From RYN-425 sp035542755 (lineage in GTDB: Bacteria > Patescibacteriota > Saccharimonadia > Saccharimonadales > UBA10212), in NCBI GenBank assembly GCA_035542755.1, contig DATKKU010000039.1, positions 1 through 18,119 on the forward strand: a stretch of 18,119 bases of DNA, in the 5' to 3' direction. The position numbers and the translations under genes were made by a program. The notes under the pieces are model-generated. The model searched no databases and was not told where the DNA came from. It saw only the letters and a list, made by a program, of their open reading frames with translations. This document shows positions 11,939-18,119 of this stretch, one piece after another (within the stretch, counting starts at the first letter, position 1; every line of letters begins with the position of its first letter).

Positions 11939-12058
11939 TCGTCGGAATCGATGTGCCGGCTTCCAGTCCTTTGCATTGCAAACTAACTTTTAGCCTCAGG
12001 TCGCTTCCTCCTCTCAATTTTGCAAAGTATTGCCATGCAGAACTTTACAAAATTGTAT
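11939..12058 (-). ncRNA. Structured tRNA 5' leader element, copy B
   Basis: On the minus strand it begins with the same 14-bp hairpin as copy A (12055-12042 with 12028-12015). Relative to copy A, two stem pairs are changed on both sides (C-G to T-A and A-T to G-C) and the inner loop is ATG instead of GAA. GGAGGAAGCGAC follows, and TCGATTCCGACG lies just before the tRNA. TATAAT at 12065-12070 predicts a start at 12058, three bases before the hairpin. Confidence 0.65.
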
Positions 12059-12064
12059 AGCTTC

Positions 12065-12070
12065 ATTATA
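12065..12070 (-). promoter_or_regulatory. -10 box TATAAT for the leader and tRNA-Pro(CGG)
   Basis: A perfect TATAAT. TTGGGG 18 bases upstream is a possible -35 and lies within the right arm of the CCCCAAG hairpin. Confidence 0.6.
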
Positions 12071-12088
12071 GCTACATATATCTGAGGT

Positions 12089-12117
12089 CCCCAAGCTCTT
12101 CTTGATAAAGCTTGGGG
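12089..12117 (-). repeat. CCCCAAG hairpin, copy 2
   Basis: A 9-bp stem CCCCAAGCT/AGCTTGGGG. In minus-strand reading it aligns with the hairpin at 10644-10671 through CCCCAAG-TTTATC and closes the same way, with one compensatory pair change. Both copies lie about 90 bp beyond a tRNA 3' end. Confidence 0.5.
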
Positions 12118-12119
12118 TA

Positions 12120-12203
12120 AGAATTGAGCCGGCCATAAATGAAGAGATGACAGTCTATAGCAATTTTACTGTCATCTATGAATAAAAGGCCGAGCTCAAT
12201 TCT
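12120..12203 (-). other. Nested hairpin directly behind tRNA-Pro(TGG)
   Basis: Outer arms AGAATTGAGC/GCTCAATTCT (12203-12194 with 12129-12120 on the minus strand) begin on the last base of CCA. Next come imperfect GGCC/GGCC arms, then an inner perfect 8-bp stem GATGACAG/CTGTCATC (12176-12169 with 12153-12146). No U-tract follows directly. It may be a weak terminator or a processing signal. Confidence 0.6.
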
Positions 12204-12279
12204 GGTCGGGGATAGAGGACTCGAACCTCCGGCCTCCGCGTCCCAAACGCGGCGCGCTAGCCAACTGCGCCAATCCCCG
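12203..12279 (-). tRNA. tRNA-Pro (anticodon TGG)
   Basis: Acceptor CGGGGAT/ATCCCCG, D-stem GCGC/GCGC, anticodon stem CCGCG/CGCGG with loop TTTGGGA (TGG), T-stem GGAGG/CCTCT with one G-U pair, discriminator A and encoded CCA. It reads CCA and other CCN codons by wobble. Unlike tRNA-Pro(CGG) it has only about 10 nt of leader. Confidence 0.96.
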
Positions 12280-12295
12280 ATGAATAACAGGGGTA

Positions 12296-12301
12296 ATTAT
12301 A
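12296..12301 (-). promoter_or_regulatory. -10 box TATAAT for tRNA-Pro(TGG)
   Basis: A perfect TATAAT predicts a start near 12289. It lies 17 bp beyond the stop codon of the histidine phosphatase gene. Confidence 0.6.
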
Positions 12302-12318
12302 ACAGAAAGAACCAATTA

Positions 12319-12858
12319 TCACATGGTAAACTCGTAAATCGCCGCATTTGGCAGTCGCTCTATTTTGTACATGTGGCTATGAGGCAGGTCTTTATGCATT
12401 AGTCTAAGAATGCGGCTCACCCCTCCGTGGCTGACTATTAATATATTTTTCTCCTTAAAACTCTCCAGCCATTTTAGCCCTTCGCTGATTCGCTCGTGCA
12501 TTTGTTGCGCAGGCTCAACGCTTTCGTGCAAGGGATCGCCGCTTGTAGCAGCTTTTAAGTAATCTTCATCCGGACCTTTGGAGTATATCCCCATACCGCG
12601 CTCAATAAACAGCGGACTAGTTACTATCGTTTTGGCGTCGTAACCAATTTCGTTTGCAATTATTTGGGCGGTTTCAACGGTTCGTCCTAACGGGGAAGCA
12701 ATGATTAACTCAATGTTTTTATGCTTTAACTCTTGACCCGTTTTTCTAGCCTGCTGTCTGCCTTTGTCCGTTAAAGGCGTGTCAAATTCGCTTCCAGCCG
12801 AAAGACCAAGTCTATTGGCTTCACTTTCGCCGTGACGCACAAAATAAATTGTCTTCAT
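12319..12858 (-). CDS. Histidine phosphatase family protein (phosphoglycerate mutase-like)
   Basis: A 179-aa protein with the phosphohistidine fold: RHGE (R8, H9, G10, E11) with H9 as the nucleophile, ASPLGRTVETA (R59), the probable acid E86 in FIERGMG, and the second histidine H144 in IVSHGGVSR. It removes or moves phosphate groups. The short length argues for a phosphatase rather than a glycolytic mutase; candidate substrates include sugar phosphates and nucleotide-derived phosphates, and sequence does not decide. Its ATG lies two bases after the stop of rny, so translation is probably coupled. The C-terminal KIERLPNAAIYEF is typical of the alpha-ribazole phosphatase/GpmB-like subgroup. Confidence 0.9.
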   Translation of the reverse strand: MKTIYFVRHGESEANRLGLSAGSEFDTPLTDKGRQQARKTGQELKHKNIELIIASPLGRTVETAQIIANEIGYDAKTIVTSPLFIERGMGIYSKGPDEDYLKAATSGDPLHESVEPAQQMHERISEGLKWLESFKEKNILIVSHGGVSRILRLMHKDLPHSHMYKIERLPNAAIYEFTM

Positions 12859-12860
12859 GG

Positions 12861-14375
12861 TTATTTGGCGAATTCAACGGCGCGGGTTTCGCGAATGACG
12901 TTTACCTTAATGGTACCCGGATATTGCATAGTGGACTCAATCTTGTTGGCAATGTCGCGGGCCAGTTTTATAGCCTGTAAATCGTCAATTGATTTTGGCT
13001 GTACAAAGACTCTAACTTCACGACCGGCGCTGATGGCATAGGCCTTTTCAATACCGTCAAAGCCTAGCGCGGTATTTTCAAGATCCTTCATTCGCTCGGC
13101 AAAGTTTTCGGCACTAATGTTTCGAGCCCCCGGACGAGCGGCGCTAACAGCGTCTACCACCCGGATAATCAATGCTTCCAGTGTGGTAGCGTCCATGTCG
13201 TCATGATGCTGTTCGGCGGCCAGAGCCACTTCTTCTGGGGCACCGTATTTGCGCAGCATCTCGCCGCTAATATGATGGTGCTTGCCCTCAACTTTGTGAC
13301 TAAGGGCTTTACCCATATCGTGAGTTAGAGCGGCGTATTTAACGGTCTTAACATCGGCGCCTAGCTCGTCGGCCAGCACGCCGGAAAGTTGGGCCATTTC
13401 AACACTGTGCTTCAGCACGTTTTGACCATAGCTGGTCCGATATTTAAGCTCTCCCAGTAGCTGAAGAATCTCTTTGGGAATTCCCACAAGACCAACCTCG
13501 CGGGCAGCGTCTTCGCCAGCCCGAACAACGTCTTTTTGGACCTGCTTTTGGGCTTTATCCACTACTTCTTCAATCCGGCCGGGGTGAACGCGGCCATCTT
13601 TAAGTAGCATTTCCATGGCCTGCCGGGCAACCTCACGGCGCACTGGGTCAAAGCTTGATAGGACTATCATGCCCGGAGTTTCGTCCACCAAAATATCTAC
13701 GCCTGTAGCCCGTTGCAAAGCCTGGATGTTGCGGCCCTCTTTGCCAATAATGCGGCCTTTCATTTCCTCGTCTTCCAGTTTCACGGCCGTAACTGTGCGC
13801 TCTGAAGTTACCTCAGAAGCCATGCGTTCCATTGCAGTTGTCAGAATCATTGCCGCCGATTCTTCGGCCTCTTCTTTGGCGTCGTTTTGTAACTTAGCCA
13901 CCAAGCCCAAAAGGTCGTTTTTAATATCGCGCTCGGTCATGCTCATTAACTTTTCGGCGGCATCGGCCTTGGACAATTTGGCAATTTTTTCCAGCTTATC
14001 CTGCTGTTTTTCGCGGATACTTCTAATTTCATTTTTAAGGTCCTCAACCTCGCCTTCGGAAGCGCGGAGTTTCTCGCTGCGCTTGTCCAGCTCGTCAAGT
14101 TTTTTATCTAGGCTATCCTCACGGGCCAGCAGTCGCTGCTCAATATCTTTGAGTTCACCGCGACGTTTTTGGTCGTCTTTTCTGGACTCTTCGGATTTAC
14201 GGGCCGCCTCTTCTTCAGCTTTTTTAATCGTTTCGGCAGCCTCACGCTTGGCTTTGGTTAGTTCTTTTTTGGCCTCTTCTTCGGCCTTGCCGCTCTGTTG
14301 TCTCATGTAAAAAACGCCGCCGGTTACACCAATAGCAAGACCAGCTATTGCCAGCACAATAGTAAGTACTATCAT
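12861..14375 (-). CDS. rny: Ribonuclease Y
   Basis: The endoribonuclease that starts mRNA decay at the membrane. The 504-aa protein shows the full domain order: N-terminal membrane helix (about 2-23), a long charged coiled coil (about 28-175, rich in EEAxKK and LDKKLDELDKR), a KH RNA-binding domain around GRIIGKEGRNI (207-217), and an HD metal-dependent nuclease domain with H323 (NVLKHSVE) and H352-D353 (THDMGKA). The C-terminal tail IKVNVIRETRAVEFAK is typical. AAAGGGG lies five bases before the ATG. The upstream 247-bp spacer separates it from tsaB; downstream the histidine phosphatase follows at two bases. Length and motifs are normal for the family. Confidence 0.97.
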   Translation of the reverse strand: MIVLTIVLAIAGLAIGVTGGVFYMRQQSGKAEEEAKKELTKAKREAAETIKKAEEEAARKSEESRKDDQKRRGELKDIEQRLLAREDSLDKKLDELDKRSEKLRASEGEVEDLKNEIRSIREKQQDKLEKIAKLSKADAAEKLMSMTERDIKNDLLGLVAKLQNDAKEEAEESAAMILTTAMERMASEVTSERTVTAVKLEDEEMKGRIIGKEGRNIQALQRATGVDILVDETPGMIVLSSFDPVRREVARQAMEMLLKDGRVHPGRIEEVVDKAQKQVQKDVVRAGEDAAREVGLVGIPKEILQLLGELKYRTSYGQNVLKHSVEMAQLSGVLADELGADVKTVKYAALTHDMGKALSHKVEGKHHHISGEMLRKYGAPEEVALAAEQHHDDMDATTLEALIIRVVDAVSAARPGARNISAENFAERMKDLENTALGFDGIEKAYAISAGREVRVFVQPKSIDDLQAIKLARDIANKIESTMQYPGTIKVNVIRETRAVEFAK

Positions 14376-14622
14376 TTTTACCCCTTTCTAAGGGCAACCG
14401 TATTACCGCGTTTTAAGCAATCACTATCACTTCTTTAGCTTTAACTTCAGTAACCGGAGTGCATCAAAAAATTGTTATATCGAAAGTTGGATTGTCCCAA
14501 AACAACTAGAAAATCCTAAACATACTATAGCGCCTAAATAAATATTTGGTCAACGAAATGGGATTAGAAAAAAGCTACTCCCTCGGGTTGCGGCGAGCAA
14601 GAAAGTCAATGTTCCAAAGACA
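14376..14622. other. Intergenic spacer between tsaB and rny
   Basis: I see no gene, RNA or strong hairpin here. The only clear element is the rny Shine-Dalgarno AAAGGGG at its left end. A rightward open frame crossing it (14546-14740) runs antisense into tsaB and is a shadow. The spacer was checked for a frameshifted C-terminal half of TsaB and none was found. Confidence 0.5.
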
Positions 14623-15015
14623 TTATTTCTTGGGCGGTGTAGTATTTGCGGCGGCGCCGTATTCGGGCACCGAAATTTTTTCGTTTTCTCCAGATTCCAG
14701 TCGTTTAATACCGTCAGCTATCCAGCGTTCGCCGGATTGACTAACTATAGGTACGCTCAGTGCATAAGCTAGGGCGTTGGCCGCAGCCATGCCAATTCTA
14801 AGGCCGGTAAAACTGCCCGGGCCCTTAAATACAATCACCCCCTGTAGGTCCTCTAGCCCAATGCTTGACTTGTTAAGTATTTCTTTAATCTCGTGATTTA
14901 TGGTTTTTGCTAGTTGCCTGTCGGCCGTCCATTTTTTATATGCTAACTGCTTATCATCCTCAAAAACTCCCAGTTCAGCCTCTGGTCTGTCGGTCCTGAT
15001 AATTAATACTTTCAT
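14623..15015 (-). CDS. tsaB: TsaB-type t6A biosynthesis protein, short form
   Basis: TsaB partners TsaD and TsaE in making the N6-threonylcarbamoyl-adenosine of ANN-decoding tRNAs. The signature FKGPGSFTGLRIGMAAANAL (63-82) is clear, and MKVLIIRTDRPEAELGVF starts the ASKHA-type fold. The protein is only 130 aa, against about 200-230 in E. coli and other bacteria. After SQSGERWIADGIKRLESGEN it jumps to ISVPEYGAA, which resembles the P-x-Y near the C-terminus of normal TsaB, so the second lobe appears deleted rather than cut off. The lobe needed to contact TsaD should be the retained one; that is inference. It overlaps tsaE by four bases. Confidence 0.9.
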   Translation of the reverse strand: MKVLIIRTDRPEAELGVFEDDKQLAYKKWTADRQLAKTINHEIKEILNKSSIGLEDLQGVIVFKGPGSFTGLRIGMAAANALAYALSVPIVSQSGERWIADGIKRLESGENEKISVPEYGAAANTTPPKK

Positions 15016-15509
15016 GGCTCTACCTCTTGGCGCTCGGTCTCCAACTTTCTAATAACCTCGCCGAACTGCTCGGGATATCTAATGATTACTTCTCGCTCGT
15101 CGGGGTCATTAGCGGTGGGCTTTAGCTCTATGGTAATTCGGTCCGTTGGCAGCACGCCACTTACAATGTCGGCCCATTCAATAATTGTGATGGCATTTTT
15201 ATCCCCGATTGACTCGCTTAGCTCGTCTCTTAGGATTCCGGGTTCGCTAAGTCTATAAAAGTCGTAGTGGAAAATCCGTAACTTTCCAGACTGGTAGACT
15301 TTTTTGAGCGTAAAGGTAGGGCTGGATACTATGTCCTTACTGCCCAGTCCCTTGACTAAGCCCTGGGTAAAGGTGGTCTTGCCGCCGCCTAAATCAGCTA
15401 CTAGTTCTATGACTTGGCCGCCGGACAGGCTAGCGCCCAGTGCCTCGCCGAGCTTCAAAGTATCGGCGGGCCCGGTGGAAGTTGTTGTATAAATCAGTTC
15501 GGTACTCAT
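15012..15509 (-). CDS. tsaE: tRNA threonylcarbamoyladenosine biosynthesis ATPase TsaE
   Basis: The ATPase of the t6A complex. The 165-aa protein has Walker A DLGGGKTT (39-46), SPTFTLKKVY (63-72), the HYDFYRL motif (81-87) and IIEWADIV, all in family order and spacing. The start is the ATG giving MSTELIYTTTSTGPADTLKL; longer starts up to 15785 would add a tail that is merely another frame of the upstream surface-protein gene. The first 80 bases lie inside the 3' end of that gene in a different frame, so the two are probably read from one mRNA. It overlaps tsaB as ATGA at its end. No Shine-Dalgarno is obvious. Confidence 0.93.
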   Translation of the reverse strand: MSTELIYTTTSTGPADTLKLGEALGASLSGGQVIELVADLGGGKTTFTQGLVKGLGSKDIVSSPTFTLKKVYQSGKLRIFHYDFYRLSEPGILRDELSESIGDKNAITIIEWADIVSGVLPTDRITIELKPTANDPDEREVIIRYPEQFGEVIRKLETERQEVEP

Positions 15510-16776
15510 AGCCAGCGTATAGTAGCGCGCCGATGCCCACAATCGCAAGCGTCCACGGATGCAACGATGCCGACGGAGTAGTAGTGGCCGCTGTGGAGAC
15601 CCCGCTGGAGGATGACGCCGAAGCGCCTTTGACTGAAGTTGAGGTTTTGGACGCAGACTTAGAGGACCCCGAACTACTAGTTTGGCTAATGGCATTTGGT
15701 TGGCCGGGAGTGGGCGAGTTGGTCCAATACCAGTGGCCGTTAGCAAGTGCCCAAGCCTGACCGTCTTTGGCACTTGCATAGACATCCGTTTGACCTAAGA
15801 CTGTGTTAAGCGGATCAAGCAGGAAGGCCTGGCCGCTGGTGTTACTCATGGCCAAATTAGTATCAATGGAAAAGAAGGCTTTGAATGATTTGGCCGGCAT
15901 GGTTGTGCCAGCCGGAATCGTATAAGTATGTTTGGTAGCGGTTCCGACCTGCAACTTAAAGCCGCTCAAATCAAAGTCCGTGTCGTTTGGATTATAAATT
16001 TCAATGAACTCGTCCTCGTCGTCTGTTTGCGGCGAGGCCGGGTTAGGTAGAATTTCTGTAATTTGAGGAGCGGCTAGCCCTATATCGGACGAAGGGATAC
16101 CGGGGCCTGAATCGCCACTGGAAGCAAGACTTATAATTGTGGATGGTGCGGCATCGCCGTCCGACCAGTCAACAAAAGTAGCTGTGGCGGCCGGCGTAAG
16201 TAAGGCTAGCAAGCTGTTACAATCGGCACCGAGTTCGGCCTGCTGCCAGCTGCCGTCGGATAATTTTCTATACCAAACAGCCGCCGGATCGGCCGTATTG
16301 GACGGCACCTTTATTATGTCGGCGCCGCTTGTAGAGGAGGTCCAGTTTACGTGATCTTGCGGAGCAAACACTAGGCTGCCATCAGCTTGGGCGCCAACTT
16401 TAGCAATCATCAAGTAGCCACTGGTGTCGCTTAGGCTGAACGAAAGATTAGCCACAGCGGCCGCGCCACAAGTTGGGGAACTGTCGCTGTTTAGCAAAAT
16501 CGTTTGGCGCGGCAGAAGCGTAATTGCCGGTAGCTGCTGCGAGCTGGTTGGCACCGCCAGACTTGCCGGCGATGATTTATTAAAGTATTCAAGTAAGTAG
16601 TTGCTGAGGCTAAGGTTGCTGGGTGAGTTATTTTCAATGACCACCGATTCAGTACCAGTCATCTTAAACTGAATAATTGTTAGATCGCCAGTTGGGGCTG
16701 AAGCATAGGCTAGCCGCCCCACAAATGCTGTTATTAACAGCAGACTAGCTATGGTGGATAGCCAAAATCGCCTCAC
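15430..16776 (-). CDS. Membrane-anchored surface protein with lamin-tail domain
   Basis: A 448-aa exported protein. Residues 1-26 form a signal peptide (MRRFW, a hydrophobic core, YASA). Residues about 30-200 resemble a divergent lamin-tail-like beta domain (LTIIQFKMTGTESVVIENNS). A clear lamin-tail domain (LTD) spans about 235-361: ITEILPNPASPQTDDEDEFI, IEIYNPNDTDFDLSGFKL, a YTIPAGTTMPA strand and TNSPTPGQPN. A Ser/Thr-rich linker (365-404) leads to one membrane helix (about 407-422) and a basic cytoplasmic tail. This is a wall- or surface-facing type I layout; bacterial LTDs occur on secreted and surface proteins with unclear ligands. The GTG at 16776 is chosen because the -10 box TAAAAT (16788-16793) would exclude a TTG at 16788. 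The 3' end overlaps tsaE by 80 bp. Confidence 0.85.
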   Translation of the reverse strand: MRRFWLSTIASLLLITAFVGRLAYASAPTGDLTIIQFKMTGTESVVIENNSPSNLSLSNYLLEYFNKSSPASLAVPTSSQQLPAITLLPRQTILLNSDSSPTCGAAAVANLSFSLSDTSGYLMIAKVGAQADGSLVFAPQDHVNWTSSTSGADIIKVPSNTADPAAVWYRKLSDGSWQQAELGADCNSLLALLTPAATATFVDWSDGDAAPSTIISLASSGDSGPGIPSSDIGLAAPQITEILPNPASPQTDDEDEFIEIYNPNDTDFDLSGFKLQVGTATKHTYTIPAGTTMPAKSFKAFFSIDTNLAMSNTSGQAFLLDPLNTVLGQTDVYASAKDGQAWALANGHWYWTNSPTPGQPNAISQTSSSGSSKSASKTSTSVKGASASSSSGVSTAATTTPSASLHPWTLAIVGIGALLYAGYEYRTDLYNNFHRARRYFEARRGTGR

Positions 16777-16843
16777 AATTGTTTGCAATTTTATTTAATT
16801 ATTATTTGCTATGCAAGCAGTAGCGGATTAGATTTTACGAAGG

Positions 16844-16849
16844 TATACT
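16844..16849 (+). promoter_or_regulatory. -10 box TATACT at the PRC-barrel gene start
   Basis: The box is followed directly by ATGCTTATG. Standard spacing puts the first transcribed base at 16856, the A of the second ATG, giving a leaderless mRNA and arguing against the first ATG at 16850. Confidence 0.45.
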
Positions 16850-16855
16850 ATGCTT

Positions 16856-17380
16856 ATGCTAAAGCTTAGCGCTAACTTGCGAAATTTGAATGTGGTTAGC
16901 CTGCGGAGCGGCGCCACCGTGGCCATAGCGGTACAGCCAATTATCAACCCGCATAATCTTAAGATTCTGGGCTGGTGGTGCAAAAGCCCAATGAGCCCCA
17001 ACCAGCTAGTGCTGTTGTCTGATGATGTCCGCGAACAGCAGGCTGGCGGCTTGATTATTAATGATGAAGAGGACTTAACAGCTGCCGAGGACTTAGCGCG
17101 CCACAAAAAAATATTAGATATTGATTTTGAGCTGATTGGAAAGTTGGTTAAAACTAAGCGTTCTAAACTTGGTAAAGTAAGCGACTTTAGCTATAACGAT
17201 GGCATGCTTGTGCAGAAAATGTACGTTGAGCGTCCTCTGACTAAAGTGTTTAGTACTGAGGCCACGCTTTTGATTGACCGTTCTCAAATTATAGAGGTGA
17301 CCGATAACTATATACTGGTAAAAGACTCTGATGTGAAGGCTACCGAAGCCGAGTTTGCCGGTGCCACGGCGCCAGTCTGA
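16856..17380 (+). CDS. PRC-barrel domain protein
   Basis: A 174-aa soluble protein. The first half (LRNLNVVSLRSGATVAIAV, then LKILGWWCKSP and QLVLLSDDVRE) and the second half (FELIGKLVKTKRSKLGKVSD, VQKMYVERPLTKVF, LLIDRSQIIEVTDNYILVKD) each look like a PRC beta-barrel. This fold occurs in photosynthetic reaction centres and in the RNA-processing protein RimM. Stand-alone double PRC proteins are usually annotated without a function. The two halves are joined by an acidic stretch (NDEEDLTAAEDLARHKKI). The start at 16856 follows the promoter argument; 16850 adds two residues and has AAGG nearby. It diverges from the surface-protein gene across a short spacer. Confidence 0.8.
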   Translation: MLKLSANLRNLNVVSLRSGATVAIAVQPIINPHNLKILGWWCKSPMSPNQLVLLSDDVREQQAGGLIINDEEDLTAAEDLARHKKILDIDFELIGKLVKTKRSKLGKVSDFSYNDGMLVQKMYVERPLTKVFSTEATLLIDRSQIIEVTDNYILVKDSDVKATEAEFAGATAPV

Positions 17381-17518
17381 TATTTATAAGAATACTCAAT
17401 TATCCATCAGCACGAAGCTGCTAACTCCGTATTTTAACTACATTATTTTAACATATGTCAAAAAATTGTAATTGGCTGAATCTAATAGCTAACCGGCCTT
17501 CGTAAGATGCTTGACTTG
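17381..17518. other. Spacer between convergent PRC-barrel gene and recX
   Basis: It is AT-rich with no gene. The only structure is a hairpin at 17505-17514/17519-17528 with two G-U pairs and a CTTG loop; its right arm contains the recX stop codon. It is followed by TTT on the plus strand only and could weakly stop rightward transcription. Confidence 0.5.
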
Positions 17519-18118
17519 TTAAGTATCTTTTAGAGTTTCGTTGATGATATCGTAGCCAAAGCCTCGGCTGGCTAAATACTGTTTGAGTTTTTGCGGGTCG
17601 TTTTTATACTTTGATAAATTCTTCTTCTTGGCAATAAGGTCTTTTAGCGCTTCCCTCTCGTTAATTTGGTCGCTGCTCATCGCGTCGTTTAGTAATTCCC
17701 CGCTTATTCCCTTTTGCATGAGTTCAGCGCGGATAGCTCTGGGGCTACGGTTTTTGCGCTGCCTCAGCTCTATAAACCACGCAGCAAACTTGGCATCATC
17801 AAGGTAACCTTTCTGGGCAAACTCTTCTATCAGTTTGTCGGTTAAATCGGCCTCGGCCTTTTTTTTATACAAATAATCTCTGAATTCGCGCGTGGAATGC
17901 GGACGGTTTAGGAGCCACTCTAAGCTCCGGGCCCGCAGCTTGCCATCCTCGGATAACTTTTTAAATTTTTTAACATCGCCCTCAGTTAGTTCTAGCTCTT
18001 TTTTAAGTTTGTACTTGATAAGCTCGTCTAGACTGAGTGAAAAACTATACCGCTCGTCAACAAAAATACTAACCCGCTCCGGGTTTTTAATTTGCTGTTT
18101 TATGGATGTAATTGTCAC
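17519..18118 (-). CDS. recX: RecX family regulatory protein
   Basis: RecX binds RecA filaments and dampens recombination and SOS activity. The 199-aa protein is built of three-helix repeats: RSLEWLLNRPHSTREFRDYL with YKKK, then LIEEFAQKGYLDDAKFAAWF, then a basic stretch QRKNRSPRAIRAELMQKGIS and the final LKQYLASRGFGYDIINETL. The N-terminal ITSIKQQIKNPERVSIFVDE and YSFSLSLDELI are typical of Gram-positive-like RecX. The start is a GTG one base from the window edge; the N-terminus looks complete for the family, but an upstream start cannot be excluded. Whether recA lies next to it is outside the window. Confidence 0.88.
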   Translation of the reverse strand: MTITSIKQQIKNPERVSIFVDERYSFSLSLDELIKYKLKKELELTEGDVKKFKKLSEDGKLRARSLEWLLNRPHSTREFRDYLYKKKAEADLTDKLIEEFAQKGYLDDAKFAAWFIELRQRKNRSPRAIRAELMQKGISGELLNDAMSSDQINEREALKDLIAKKKNLSKYKNDPQKLKQYLASRGFGYDIINETLKDT

Positions 18119-18119
18119 T

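Noticed and set aside
12178..12402. Open frame containing GDRGLEPPASASQTRRA
   Set aside because: It is a translation across the antisense strand of tRNA-Pro(TGG), a common false protein.
13615..14310. Long rightward Ser-rich frame
   Set aside because: Antisense shadow of the charged coiled coil of rny; the Ser/Leu runs are the complement of Glu/Lys codons.
15510..15785. N-terminal extension of TsaE
   Set aside because: Low-complexity Pro/Arg/Leu sequence from the alternate frame of the surface-protein linker; TsaE homologues start near 15509.

Overview
This window suggests a small-genome Candidate Phyla Radiation bacterium, most likely Candidatus Saccharibacteria (TM7). The case rests on gene content and style: a MurA with an N-terminal XRE helix-turn-helix, short single-domain housekeeping genes, several start codons sitting directly behind a -10 box, a lamin-tail-domain surface protein, and TGA used as an ordinary stop. 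The lineage is an inference; there is no rRNA here to confirm it.

Layout. 1-233 holds the 3' end of a serine hydrolase (beta-lactamase/DD-peptidase type). 234-587 is a gene-free stretch packed with hairpins and degenerate copies of a tRNA-Arg 3' end, followed by tRNA-Arg(TCG). 796-2852 carries a multi-pass membrane protein facing a leftward group: HTH-DUF3467 regulator, APH-type kinase and a 56-aa membrane peptide. 3434-7874 is the cell-wall and one-carbon block: murB, NUDIX hydrolase, glyA and HTH-murA. 7887-9658 contains an MntP-like exporter, tRNA-Gly(TCC), tRNA-Arg(TCT) and a Crp/Fnr regulator. 9759-11821 contains a basic 52-aa gene coupled to a PH-like protein, tRNA-His, a VIT-like transporter and a polyprenol-kinase-like enzyme. 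11862-12279 has tRNA-Pro(CGG) and tRNA-Pro(TGG). 12319-16776 is a leftward run: lamin-tail surface protein, tsaE, tsaB, rny and a histidine phosphatase. The right end has a PRC-barrel protein and recX.

How the parts fit. murB and murA make UDP-MurNAc precursors for peptidoglycan, and the partial serine hydrolase may act on the same polymer. tsaE and tsaB belong to the t6A tRNA-modification pathway, and rny starts mRNA decay. Six tRNA genes, all with encoded CCA, lie among these.

The most unusual material lies around the tRNAs. A roughly 118-nt structured 5' leader occurs twice, before tRNA-Arg(TCT) and tRNA-Pro(CGG), and its 14-bp hairpin shows compensatory changes. A 61-bp hairpin plus T-arm-like repeat lies about 55 bp beyond both tRNA-Arg genes. 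Large hairpins begin inside or beside the CCA ends of two tRNAs. The Crp/Fnr gene appears to start at an AUA codon and faces a good CRP-type operator.
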